NCBI GenBank assembly: GCA_020634855.1
Contig: JACKAU010000003.1
Coordinates: 372,001 to 436,000, forward strand
DNA: 64,000 bases
Source: Anaerolineales bacterium
GTDB lineage: Bacteria > Chloroflexota > Anaerolineae > 4572-78 > J111
Reading direction: 5' to 3'
Program-made: the position numbers and the translations under genes
Part shown: one piece after another, positions 49,827 through 58,432 of the stretch
Numbering within the stretch: the stretch's first letter is position 1
How the letters are laid out: each line of letters starts with the position of its first letter
The notes under the pieces: generated by a model
Database searches by the model: none
What the model was told of the DNA's origin: nothing
Seen by the model: the letters and a program-made list of their open reading frames with translations, nothing else

Positions 49827-50940
49827 ATGAACACCACCACCATCGTACGGACACGAATTTGGTCAGTCGCATTACTCACGATCTTGGGCTTGATTTTAGG
49901 TCCACCCTCAGTGCAAGCGCACGACCCTGAGCCGGTCGCCACTCACGCCCTGGTCAAGGCGGGGGACGATAGCTGGGGCCAACTGGCGTCCGCCCCCTAT
50001 TTTTGCGACACCCCGGTCAAGATAATGCCGCTCGGCGACTCGATTACCGCCGGCGCCTCGTCAGGCGTTGATGACCCTGAGGCCTGGGTGGGATATCGCC
50101 AATACCTGTGGAATAGTTTAAACGCGGCCGACTACCCGGTTGACTTTGTCGGCGGCCAAACCAATGGCCAAATTTATGCCGGCTTCGACCCTAATCATGA
50201 AGGCCACCCCGGCTGGACTAAGGGGGCAAATTGCGGCCAATATCACCACCGGACTGAACAATCATTCGCCTGATGTCATCCTGCTGCATATTGGGACTAA
50301 CGGCGTCAACACCAGTATCACCGACATTGAAACGATCCTCGACGCGATTGATGATTTCGAAGCGGCCAACAATAAGGAGATTATGGTGATCTTGGCCCGG
50401 ATTATCAATCGGGTGGGCTACCATCAAATAACAACCGATTATAATGACGCGGTTGAAACGATGGCTCAGACCCGGATTGCCAACGGCGATTATATTATCC
50501 TGGTTGATATGGAAGATGGGGCCGGGTTGAATTACGCCGTTCAACCGGCGGGCGATATGTGGGACAACTTGCACCCCTACACCACCGGCTACAGCAAGAT
50601 GGCCGGCGTATGGTTTGCCGCGCTGGACGAGTTTCTGGACGGCTGCATTATTAAAGCGCCGGCCATTACCTCTACCGCCCCGGTTACGGCCAAGGTCGAC
50701 CAGCCCTACAGCTACAATGTTGAGGCCACCGGCAACCCCGAGCCGACCTACAGCTTAACCGTTTCGCCGCCCGACATGACCATTGATCCGGCCACCGGCT
50801 TAATCCAATGGACGCCGACCGCTGACGGCAGCTTTGAGGTTATGGTTGTAGCCAGCAACTTGGGCGGTGATGATACCCAAACCTTTTCCGTTGAGGTTCC
50901 CAAAAAGGTCAAGCTGTTCGTACCGCTAATTGTTAGATAA
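49827..50940 (+). pseudogene. Secreted SGNH/GDSL hydrolase, frameshifted
   Basis: A signal peptide (IWSVALLTILGLILGPPSVQ A) is followed by an SGNH hydrolase: KIMPLGDSITAG (block I Ser), FVGGQTNG, then after a frameshift LLHIGTNGVNTSI (block III Asn) and NLHPYTTGYSKMA (block V Asp-x-x-His as NLHP). A cadherin-like Ig domain (PVTAKVDQPYSYNVEATGNP) ends in KVKLFVPLIVR. The two frames (49827-50273 and 50140-50940) join if one G of the run at 50222-50226 is removed. It is either an extra base in a homopolymer or a young pseudogene. Predicted to deacylate a surface polysaccharide. Confidence 0.8.
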
Positions 50941-51020
50941 CGGGGAATGAGAAAAGCCTGCTTACGCAGGCTCAACAATTACTCATCGATGGTCAATGTT
51001 CAATTGTTAATATTCAATTA

Positions 51021-51439
51021 TCAACTGTTTCCCTTTTTACCTTTAACAATCAACGGATTGTCGGGGTATTTCTCGTCCCACAGTTTTTTGTAGCCGGCGT
51101 TATCCAGCCCAATCCGGCGTTTATTTTTGATCACCCCGGTATAGCCGCCTTCGCTGTTAAGCGCTTTGGCCAAATTCGGGTCGGGTCGATAGCTGATCTT
51201 GATGATCCCGTCGCGATTAATGGACAGGGTAAACGTGCCAATTCCGTCCAGTTTGACCGGGTAGCCTTGGGCCAGGTGGTACTGCAATACTTCGCCCAGC
51301 AGTAACGACCACATAATCGTCATCTGCAGGCATAGCCGGTGCGCAGTTCCGTCCAAGCGGTCACATCCTTCATCAGTTTGGTGGCCCGGAGTTCCAGACG
51401 GGGACCAAGTTCACGAATTGCTTCAATTAAAGAAGCCAT
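51021..51439 (-). pseudogene. HU-like DNA-binding protein, frameshifted
   Basis: The start is at ATG 51439 (AGGAGG ten bases upstream; MASLIEAIRELGPRLELRAT) and runs to a stop in frame after ELRTGYACR. The rest lies in the next frame (LLLGEVLQYHLAQGYPVKLD GIGTFTLSINRDG, with the HU-like beta region). One missing base near 51330 joins them into about 139 residues. The fold is like Bacteroidetes-type HU (HU-HIG) proteins. A paralog is at 51977. Confidence 0.65.
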
Positions 51440-51621
51440 ATTAGAAAAACCTCCTTGAAAAATTTAATTTACTTAACTTAATTCCTACTATAATTAATCT
51501 AACTGTTGAAGTATATGAAGTTTGTGTTTGATTTGTGTGGGATTTTTGTGCTGGAAAAGTTGAATTGGCTGGGAATAACGTTGAATCCGATGCAATTTTC
51601 GTTGGCAATGCTCATTTTGGC

Positions 51622-51720
51622 CTAAGATTGGTCCAGTTACCTGACCGAGAGCGTATTACCTCTTCAGTCGTCTGCGATTTGAACCCCTAGCTCAACCTAA
51701 TAGCAAAACCGGACCAATCT
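51622..51720. repeat. About 100-bp inverted-ended element, copy 2
   Basis: Perfect terminal repeats AGATTGGTCC (51625-51634) and GGACCAATCT (51711-51720), with the same internal CTGACCGAG and TTGAACC boxes as copy 1 at 49672. Confidence 0.7.
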
Positions 51721-51730
51721 CGTGGCGCTC

Positions 51731-51885
51731 CGGTTAGACCGGGGTCAATCTCCCGTTTGACCGCGTGTTCGGCGCAGTTGACCGGGGTCATTCTTTCATT
51801 TGACCGCGTGTTCGGCGCGGTTGACCATGGTCAATCTTCCGTTTGACCGGGCGGCCGGCGCGGTTGACCATGGTCAATCTCGCCT
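51731..51885. repeat. Tandem repeat of 43-44 bp, about 3.5 copies
   Basis: Units start at 51731, 51775, 51818 and 51861. Each has CGGTTGACC(A/G)(T/G)GGTCAATCT, then CGTTTGACCG and GTGTTCGGCG. In the last two units TTGACCATGGTCAA is a perfect 14-bp palindrome. No coding function is seen. Confidence 0.75.
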
Positions 51886-51903
51886 TCGGCCGGTGGGTCG
51901 GCC

Positions 51904-51940
51904 AAAAAAAAAGCCCCGGCGCTGAGGGCAGCGCCGGGGC
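51904..51940 (-). terminator. Rho-independent terminator of the HU-like gene
   Basis: An 11-bp GC-rich stem, GCCCCGGCGCT (51913-51923) with AGCGCCGGGGC (51930-51940), and on the minus strand a following T9 run. It lies 37 bases beyond the stop at 51977. Confidence 0.9.
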
Positions 51941-51976
51941 CGGTTAGGGCCACGCTATTTTATCTTAACAACTATT

Positions 51977-52552
51977 CTATTCAAACTCCAGGGGGTTGTC
52001 GGCGTGGTCGGCATCCCAGAGTTCTTTTAGCTCGTCATCGCTCAAGCCAATGTTGGCGCGGTTGATGATTTCGCCGGTGTATTCATCCAGGTTGTTAAGG
52101 TTGGACAGTAATCTGCGATCAATGCGGAGGTTGAGTCTAATATTGCCGTTGCGGTCGATGCTGGGGGCAATCCGCCCCAGGCCGGTCAGTTTAATGGGAA
52201 TGCCCATATGGGCGTGGTACGCTACGGCGTCTTTGAGTTCCAGCAGGGCCAGCGCGATAGCGTTGGGGTGCTGGTTGGTGCGCATGGCAATCCATTGAGC
52301 CAGATCGCGTTCATCTAAGGTTTTACCATATTTGAGTTGGGGACCGAGTTCGCGTAAAGCTTCAAGTCGGTTGGCCATATTATTTTCTCCTTCAGGTTCT
52401 GGTGGGCCAAAAATTTGTTGTAACGATTGGGTAAACGGTAGGGCGGTTAGGTCCATCTGCCGGAGCGGGTCGTCAACCCTATTGTCCGACGATTCCGGGC
52501 CGCCGGGATCATCCGGGCCGGCCATTAACGGAGGGGCGTTGCTAAACGTCAT
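51977..52552 (-). CDS. HU-like DNA-binding protein with N-terminal extension
   Basis: The C-terminal about 130 residues (MANRLEALRELGPQLKYGKT onward, then GIPIKLTGLGRIAPSIDRNG) match the frameshifted paralog at 51021 and have an HU/IHF-like beta-arm region. Two starts have good ribosome sites: ATG 52552 (AAAGGAG) adding a Pro/Asp-rich 58-residue extension, and ATG 52378 (AGGAG eight bases upstream) aligning with the paralog's start. Both may be used. Function inferred only as nucleoid or DNA binding. Confidence 0.6.
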   Translation of the reverse strand: MTFSNAPPLMAGPDDPGGPESSDNRVDDPLRQMDLTALPFTQSLQQIFGPPEPEGENNMANRLEALRELGPQLKYGKTLDERDLAQWIAMRTNQHPNAIALALLELKDAVAYHAHMGIPIKLTGLGRIAPSIDRNGNIRLNLRIDRRLLSNLNNLDEYTGEIINRANIGLSDDELKELWDADHADNPLEFE

Positions 52553-52911
52553 TGAAACTCCTTTCGAATTACAAACGGTTAATATTGATGAGATAACCGT
52601 ATTGTAACCGAAATGAGCCGGGGCGTATATGAAAACTTTACGCAAAATTTATAGTGTTTGCGTTTGCCATTTGTTGGAAAAGCGGGCCGGTGGCCGCCTG
52701 TCTGCGGCGGCGACGCCGGCCGCCCAGTAGCCCTAAACCTTGGCTCTAGCGGTTGCCTAATTAGCCTTTTTCATAGGCTACCTTAGCCGCCGTTAAATTC
52801 GTTACGCGGGCCGGTTTTCCACATTTTCCACATTTCAAACTTTTTTCAACTTTTTTCAACACTTTAAATGATGCGGTAACTCTGCCCTAAACCGTGGTGA
52901 GGAAAAATTCA

Positions 52912-52976
52912 GACAGAATTAACACGATTTACCGAATTATGACCGATAAAATCGTGATAATCGTGTTAATTCTGTC
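52912..52976. repeat. Long perfect hairpin in a gene-free stretch
   Basis: An 18-bp perfect stem, GACAGAATTAACACGATT (52912-52929) with its complement at 52959-52976. The same arm occurs singly at 17734. The 52553-53245 region otherwise holds no gene; it has TTTTCCACATTTTCCACATT microrepeats near 52815 and half-copies of the ATCCGTGGTTAAGAA repeat at 53040 and 53178. Confidence 0.7.
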
Positions 52977-53118
52977 GATTATTGGGTCGATCTTCCGTCA
53001 CCTCCACATTTCCACGGTTTAATGTTGGGCTGCCGTGCCATCCGTGGTTAAGAACTTCTGAACTAAAGCCAATTATCAATATATAAGTTACGCAGTTGAA
53101 GGACCGTATCTCAAAATT

Positions 53119-53187
53119 AACCACAGATTACACCGATTTCACAGATTAAAAAGATAAAAATCCGTGTAATCCGTGTAATCCGTGGTT
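53119..53187. repeat. Palindrome of the AACCACGGATTACAC family
   Basis: Left arm AACCACAGATTACACCG, right arm ending TGTAATCCGTGGTT, A-rich loop. It is the first of seven such palindromes between here and 55047. The following text (AAGAATTTATGAACGGCGTA) also occurs in slightly changed form at 31100. Confidence 0.75.
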
Positions 53188-53245
53188 AAGAATTTATGAA
53201 CGGCGTAAGTCCTACAATAGTCAATTATCAATTAAGAAACTACCT

Positions 53246-54118
53246 ATGCTAAACACCGCAACCAAAACCCCAATTCAATCCAAGTCCCATCATCAAACCG
53301 TCATCGAGGCCAAACCGGGCTGGCAGGTGATCGATTGGGCCGAGCTGCGCCAGTACCGTGACCTGTTTTACTTTCTGGTGCTGCGCGATATCAAAGTGCT
53401 GTACAAGCAGACCGTCCTGGGCTTTGCCTGGGCCATCATCCGGCCGGTTTTCAGTATGATCGTCTTCTCGGTGGTCTTTGGCCGGCTGGCCCAGATTCCC
53501 AGCGACGGCGTGCCCTACCCCATCTTTTCCTACACCGCCCTGGTGCCGTGGACCTACTTCTCGGCGGCAATGTCCAGTTCGACCAGCAGCCTGGTCAGCA
53601 ATGCCCAGATGCTGTCCAAGATCTACTTTCCCCGGCTGATCATTCCTTTGACGCCGGTCCTGGCCAAGCTGGTCGATTTTGCCATTGCGTTTTTGATTTT
53701 GATCTTGATGATGGTCTGGTTTGGCATCGCGCCCACGCTGAACGTGCTGGCCCTGCCGCTGCTGGTGCTGCTGATGGTGACCACCGCGGCCGGGGTGGGC
53801 ATGTGGTTGTCGGCTCTGGCGATCCAGTACCGGGATGTCAACTTTGCTATGCAGTTTGTCAGCCAACTGCTGATGTACGCCGCCCCGGTGGTCTGGCCGG
53901 CCTCACTCATTATCGACAATTTTGGCTACGCCGCCTACTTGGCCTACGGGCTGTACCCGATGGCCGGCGTGATCGAAGGCTTCCGGGCGGCGCTGCTAGG
54001 CACGGTCCCCATGCCGTGGGACCTGATCGGCATGGGCGCGCTCAGCGCCACCGTGCTGCTGGTCAGCGGCGCGTTCTACTTCCGCCGCATGGAGCGCTTC
54101 TTCGCCGATGTGGCGTAG
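53246..54118 (+). CDS. wzm: ABC-2 type polysaccharide export permease
   Basis: A 290-residue membrane protein with six helices. The cytosolic start PGWQVIDWAELRQYRDLFYF LVLRDIKVLYKQTVLGFAWA is the hallmark of Wzm/TagG/RfbA-type permeases, and VPWTYFSAAMSSSTSSLVSN AQMLSKIYFPRLIIPLT is the family loop. With the ATPase at 55102 it would export a lipid-linked glycan across the inner membrane. A nuclease-like gene and six palindromes separate it from its ATPase. Confidence 0.9.
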   Translation: MLNTATKTPIQSKSHHQTVIEAKPGWQVIDWAELRQYRDLFYFLVLRDIKVLYKQTVLGFAWAIIRPVFSMIVFSVVFGRLAQIPSDGVPYPIFSYTALVPWTYFSAAMSSSTSSLVSNAQMLSKIYFPRLIIPLTPVLAKLVDFAIAFLILILMMVWFGIAPTLNVLALPLLVLLMVTTAAGVGMWLSALAIQYRDVNFAMQFVSQLLMYAAPVVWPASLIIDNFGYAAYLAYGLYPMAGVIEGFRAALLGTVPMPWDLIGMGALSATVLLVSGAFYFRRMERFFADVA

Positions 54119-54141
54119 GGTCAATTCGGGGTAAAAAAGAG

Positions 54142-54359
54142 AACCATGGATTTCACAGATTTCACTGATTATTTATTCTTAATCCGTGTCACCCGTGGTT
54201 TATAAAGAAGAACCACAGATGACACAGATTTCACTGATTTTTTTTTCTTTTTCCGTGTAATTCGGGCAAACCGTGACATTTAAAAGCGAGAACCACGGAT
54301 TACACAGATTTCACTGATTATTTTTTTCTTTTTCCGTGTAATCCGTGTAATCCGTGGTT
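54142..54359. repeat. Three palindromes of the AACCACGGATT family
   Basis: Units at 54142-54200, 54211-54276 (right arm degenerate) and 54291-54359. Each reads AACCAC(G/A)GAT...CA CAGATTTCACTGATT, a T-rich loop, then CCGTGTAATCCGTGGTT. The last arm contains the stop codon of the GxxExxY gene. Confidence 0.85.
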
Positions 54360-54732
54360 AGCTTATCCGCCGGGTGTGCTGAAGCGAGGCTGTACCAAAG
54401 TTAAGCAGCAGACCGATTCTGTACCCGGTGCCTCGCAAGTAATTCAAAAGCTGGGCTTCATCAATTTCAGTTAAGCCTTTTGTCGCCTTTAGCTCAACCA
54501 CAATCTTATCATCAACCAAATAATCAGCCCGAAACTCACCGGCCGTAATGTCTTTATACCGGACATTTAACTTCACCTGACGCCGGTACGGAATTTGCCG
54601 TAATTCAAACTCATGGGCCAAGGCTTCTTCATAGACCGACTCTAAGAAGCCCGCCCCTAGCACCCGATGCACTTCCATCGCTGCGCCGATAATTTTGAAG
54701 GTTAATTCTTTGAACAAAAGTGTGTCTGTCAT
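54358..54732 (-). CDS. GxxExxY protein (PD-(D/E)xK nuclease-like)
   Basis: A 124-residue protein with GAGFLESVYEEALAHEF, giving the name motif G-F-L-E-S-V-Y. The nuclease-like core is FRADYLVDDKIVVELKAT (D...E-x-K) and ends with a LNFGTASLQHTRRI strand. Family PDDEXK_3; molecular role unknown. It is antisense to, and located between, the export permease and ATPase genes. Palindrome arrays flank both sides and supply its stop codon, suggesting it entered as a mobile unit. Confidence 0.88.
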   Translation of the reverse strand: MTDTLLFKELTFKIIGAAMEVHRVLGAGFLESVYEEALAHEFELRQIPYRRQVKLNVRYKDITAGEFRADYLVDDKIVVELKATKGLTEIDEAQLLNYLRGTGYRIGLLLNFGTASLQHTRRIS

Positions 54733-54816
54733 GGGTTACCACCGAAGGTCTAGATTGTTGTACCTTAATGATAAAGCCATCAAGGTTTGCTGTGAAGCCG
54801 ATGGCAAGAAAATGGA

Positions 54817-55047
54817 AACCACGGATTTCACGGATTTCACTGATTTTTTTATTTTAATCCGTGTCATCTGTGTCATCCGTGGTTAGTGGTTGATAAATGA
54901 GGAACCACTGATTTCACGGATTTCACTGATTTTTTTATTTTTCCGTGTAATCTGTGTCATCCGTGGTTGATAAAAAAGAGAACCACGGATTGCACGGATT
55001 TCACTGATTTTTTTTCTTAATCCGAGACATCCGTGTCATCCGTGGTT
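54817..55047. repeat. Three further palindromes of the AACCACGGATT family
   Basis: Units at 54817-54884, 54903-54968 and 54981-55047 with the same left arm (AACCACGGATTTCACGGA), ACTGATT spacer, T-run and right arm (ATCCGTGGTT). They end 55 bases before the exporter ATPase start. Confidence 0.85.
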
Positions 55048-55101
55048 ATTAAAAGAAACTTACAGATGACCCCAACAAATTTGATCTGATTAGAGAAACC
55101 T

Positions 55102-56403
55102 ATGTCTGATATCGCTATTAAAGTCGAAAACCTATCCAAACGCTACCGCATTGGCTTAAAGGAGAGCCAAGCCGAAACGCTGGCCGGGGCGCTGGCCGGC
55201 TGGCTCAAAGCGCCCTTTGACAACTACCGCAACCTGCGCAAGTTGAGCCACTTCAACCCGAACGGCCACAACGGCCACGAGCCCGACGACATCATCTATG
55301 CCCTGAAAGACGTCTCCTTCGAGGTCAAACACGGCGAGGCGGTGGGCATCATTGGCCGTAACGGCGCCGGCAAGAGCACCCTGCTCAAGATCCTATCCAA
55401 AATCACCGAACCGACCTCCGGCCGGGCCACCCTCAACGGCCGGGTCTCCAGCCTGCTGGAGGTGGGCACCGGCTTTCACCCCGAGCTGACCGGCCGGGAG
55501 AATATCTACCTGAACGGCACCATCTTGGGCATGTCCAAAGCCGAGATCGACCGCAAGTTTGACGAGATGGTCGACTTCTCCGGGGTGGAAAAGTTCATCG
55601 ATACGCCGGTCAAGCGCTACTCCAGCGGCATGAAGGTGCGACTGGCCTTTGCCGTGGCCGCCCATTTGGAGCCTGAAATATTACTTGTGGATGAAGTGTT
55701 AGCTGTAGGTGATGCATCTTTCCAGAGAAAATGTCTGGGGAAGATGGGAAATATAGCTGAGGAAGGACGGACGATCTTGTTCGTGAGTCATTCTATGAAA
55801 TCAATCCGTCAACTTTGCCAGACAGGTTTAATGATTGAAGCAGGTCAAATTCAGTTCGATGGCAAGATTGAACAAGCAATTAACCTATATTTTGAAGAAA
55901 ATGCTCTTCAGCAAAATGGTACTATTACAGTTGATATGCACAAAGTTAGTGATGGCATAAAATTTACCCAGGTAAGGATATTTGACCAGGAGAATCAGCA
56001 AGTAACTGTACCAAAAAATTTTAGACCAATATTATTTCAAATTGACCTGGAGTTAACAAGGTCTATCGTTTCACCAATGGTAATTACTTTGGGGCTTGAT
56101 ACGATAGACGGCACATCAATCAGTAGGATATCGAGCCTTGAAAACTGGTCTTCTAAATTACGTCCTGGAAAAAATAGGTTGTGGTTGGAGCTTGAATTAC
56201 CGATTTCATCAGGATTATATGTACTGATTTTAAGAGTTGACCAGACCCAACCGAGCAGCAAGCGGTTAGCGGTAGTTGGCAACGCGATGACGTTTGAACT
56301 TCAAGAGTCACGTTATCTTGGATTTGATGCAGCGAATAAACCATACCGCAACGGACTAATCCCTTTAGAGGGAAAATGGTCCTTTGAGTCTTTAACTGAA
56401 TAA
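55102..56403 (+). CDS. wzt: ABC polysaccharide exporter ATPase with C-terminal domain
   Basis: A 433-residue Wzt-type ATPase. Walker A is GIIGRNGAGKSTLLKIL, the signature is KRYSSGMKVRLAFAVAAHLE, and Walker B is ILLVDEVLAVGDASFQRKCL. Residues from about 260 form a glycan-binding Wzt C-terminal-like domain (EENALQQNGTITVDMHKVSD). Base composition falls from about 65-70% GC before 55670 to about 35% afterwards, inside the Walker B region. The 3' part therefore looks swapped with a different allele, as happens in O-antigen or capsule type switching. Confidence 0.9.
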   Translation: MSDIAIKVENLSKRYRIGLKESQAETLAGALAGWLKAPFDNYRNLRKLSHFNPNGHNGHEPDDIIYALKDVSFEVKHGEAVGIIGRNGAGKSTLLKILSKITEPTSGRATLNGRVSSLLEVGTGFHPELTGRENIYLNGTILGMSKAEIDRKFDEMVDFSGVEKFIDTPVKRYSSGMKVRLAFAVAAHLEPEILLVDEVLAVGDASFQRKCLGKMGNIAEEGRTILFVSHSMKSIRQLCQTGLMIEAGQIQFDGKIEQAINLYFEENALQQNGTITVDMHKVSDGIKFTQVRIFDQENQQVTVPKNFRPILFQIDLELTRSIVSPMVITLGLDTIDGTSISRISSLENWSSKLRPGKNRLWLELELPISSGLYVLILRVDQTQPSSKRLAVVGNAMTFELQESRYLGFDAANKPYRNGLIPLEGKWSFESLTE

Positions 56404-56449
56404 GAGTAGTTAAATTATTGGATTAAAATGAAATCGAGGAAAGCAATAG

Positions 56450-57250
56450 ATGTTTTTTTATCGTGCCGATCCACTTGATAAACCACTCATTTTTATCACT
56501 GGTGCTCCAAGATCAGGTACATCAATTATCACTAAAGTTATTTGTTTCCACTCTGACACTGCTATACTGATTGAGAATATTTTTGGTAATCGACGTCGTC
56601 ACTGGACCAAAGCCGAATTTTGGAATTCCCCTAAAACACTCCGTTCAGAAGTAAAGAAGATCTTCAGAAACCTTAACGAACCAATTGTTGGCAACAAGGT
56701 CTGTACACCGGATGTTTGGTCGGTTGATGATATCATGACATTTGGTAACCTTTTCCAAGACTTTAAAATCGTATTCGTGGTTCGTGATCCAATCCAGGTT
56801 GCTCTGTCACGTTTTTACCGGGAAGATTATGAAGCGGAGTTTAATCAGGCAGCACGAAGAAACATCTTATTGGATTTTCGTTCCCGGTTCTTTACCTATA
56901 GTTCATCTTGGCGACAAAGCATTGAGACTTTTTGGAAGTTACGTGATGGATTTCCTGAAAAAGTTTATGTTGTGTATTACGAGGATTTTGGTCGAAATTT
57001 CGACAATCAGGTAGAACGCTTATGTGATTTTCTCAATCTACCACTGCACGATAATATGCTTAATTGGCACCAATTACCCCACCGAGATGCAAGGGGTGAG
57101 TTGAAACACAATCTAAAATATCCTGACCGACCTATTAATGTGCGCCAGTATAGTGTAGAAGACCTTACCGAAGACATTCGAAGTATGCTTCTGAAAGCAT
57201 TGGCATCTGTCAAATCACATCGCGAACTTTGGTTAGCTCGTGAATTATAG
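56450..57250 (+). CDS. Sulfotransferase family protein
   Basis: A 266-residue PAPS-dependent sulfotransferase. The 5'-phosphosulfate loop is FITGAPRSGTSIITKVI near residue 20 and the 3'-phosphate motif is IVFVVRDPIQVALSRF near residue 110. The C-terminal half has VYVVYYEDFGRNFDNQVERL CDFL. It would add sulfate to a sugar of the exported glycan. It is AT-rich like the genes after it. Confidence 0.82.
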   Translation: MFFYRADPLDKPLIFITGAPRSGTSIITKVICFHSDTAILIENIFGNRRRHWTKAEFWNSPKTLRSEVKKIFRNLNEPIVGNKVCTPDVWSVDDIMTFGNLFQDFKIVFVVRDPIQVALSRFYREDYEAEFNQAARRNILLDFRSRFFTYSSSWRQSIETFWKLRDGFPEKVYVVYYEDFGRNFDNQVERLCDFLNLPLHDNMLNWHQLPHRDARGELKHNLKYPDRPINVRQYSVEDLTEDIRSMLLKALASVKSHRELWLAREL

Positions 57251-57267
57251 ATATAGAAGCCGGAATT

Positions 57268-57420
57268 ATGATATTACCAGCTTTAAGATTGACAACAGCA
57301 GTAAGTCACGTAAAAACCACACCGCATATGATGTGGATGGTAAAAGTACTTTTTACTCTAATTCTTCTAATAATTCTTCTGATTGCCAATGGACCTTTGA
57401 ATTTCTTGGCTGTATCTTAG
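57268..57420 (+). CDS. Possible small membrane protein
   Basis: A 50-codon frame between the sulfotransferase and the STELLO gene: MILPALRLTTAVSHVKTTPH followed by MMWMVKVLFTLILLIILLIA, one transmembrane helix, ending nine bases before the next ATG. No strong ribosome site. It fills the only gap in an otherwise tight operon, which is the main support. The overlapping frame 57240-57461 is less likely. Confidence 0.3.
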   Translation: MILPALRLTTAVSHVKTTPHMMWMVKVLFTLILLIILLIANGPLNFLAVS

Positions 57421-57429
57421 GACAATACT

Positions 57430-58422
57430 ATGAAAAAGTACATCGTCATTACTACTATTAACCCGAAATCGCTTGGGATTTCAAAGTTTGAGAGTATGAA
57501 TGATTGGCACGTTATTGTTGTGGGTGACAAAAAGAGTGTAAATATTGAATCATCCAAAAATCTTACCTTTCTTTCTGTTGAAGATCAACGTAACCTGGGA
57601 TATCAGTTCACTCAATTGTGCCCCTGCAATCATTATGCTCGCAAGAATATCGGTTACCTCTATGCTATCCAGCACGGAGCGGATATCATTTATGATACTG
57701 ATGATGATAATATCCCTTATGACCATTGGCAATTGCCGGAATTTGTCTGCAATCAGCAGATTGTCTCAGCACAAGAGTTCGTAAACGTTTATAAATTCTT
57801 TACTGATGCTTTGATTTGGCCCAGAGGCTTTCCTCTTGAAGAGATTCGACAGACAGTTAACACCGACATAAGAAACTCCGAACCGTTAGCCATTGGTACG
57901 TGGCAGAGCTTAGCCGACCTTGATCCTGACGTCGATGCTATTTATCGACTCATTTTTGACAAAGAATTGACCTTCGATAAGAAACATTCGATCGTCTTAG
58001 GTCAAGGTTCTTATTGTCCGTTTAACTCGCAGAATACGTTTTGGCAAAAAAAGGCGTTTCCCTACCTTTATTTACCCGCTACAACGAGTTTCAGATTTAC
58101 TGATATTTTACGTGGATATATCGCTCAACAATTGATGTGGAAACAGAATTTGCACTTAGGTTTTACAAAAGCCATGGTTTACCAAGAACGTAACGTTCAC
58201 GACTTAATGCGCGATTTTTCTGATGAGGTAGAATGTTATCTGAATGTGAAGCCGATCATAGATACTCTTGCCTCGCTAGACTTTGACGTGGATCCATTCA
58301 CAAATATTGAGATCACCTATCAAACGTTAGCAGAACAAGGGTTCGTCAAAATGGGGGAAGTTGACTTGTGTAAAGCATGGATTGAGGACGCTAGATCTTT
58401 CAGCCGTATATCAATAACTTAG
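57430..58422 (+). CDS. STELLO-type glycosyltransferase (DUF288)
   Basis: A 330-residue protein beginning MKKYIVITTINPKSLGISKF and containing RKNIGYLYAIQHGADIIYDT DDDNIP, the D-x-D-type motif of the STELLO/DUF288 family, then WPRGFPLEEI and SFRFTDILRGYIAQQLMW. STELLO proteins were defined in plants (cellulose synthase trafficking); bacterial relatives in glycan clusters are probably transferases. Third gene of the AT-rich cassette. Confidence 0.8.
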   Translation: MKKYIVITTINPKSLGISKFESMNDWHVIVVGDKKSVNIESSKNLTFLSVEDQRNLGYQFTQLCPCNHYARKNIGYLYAIQHGADIIYDTDDDNIPYDHWQLPEFVCNQQIVSAQEFVNVYKFFTDALIWPRGFPLEEIRQTVNTDIRNSEPLAIGTWQSLADLDPDVDAIYRLIFDKELTFDKKHSIVLGQGSYCPFNSQNTFWQKKAFPYLYLPATTSFRFTDILRGYIAQQLMWKQNLHLGFTKAMVYQERNVHDLMRDFSDEVECYLNVKPIIDTLASLDFDVDPFTNIEITYQTLAEQGFVKMGEVDLCKAWIEDARSFSRISIT

Positions 58423-58432
58423 GAGAATAAGA

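Noticed and set aside
51731..55047. Repeats as a CRISPR array
   Set aside because: Units are palindromic families or contiguous tandem copies without unique equal-length spacers, and no cas gene is in the window.
57240..57461. 73-codon frame between sulfotransferase and STELLO genes
   Set aside because: Overlaps both neighbours and has polar low-complexity sequence; the 50-codon frame at 57268 is the better candidate though still weak.
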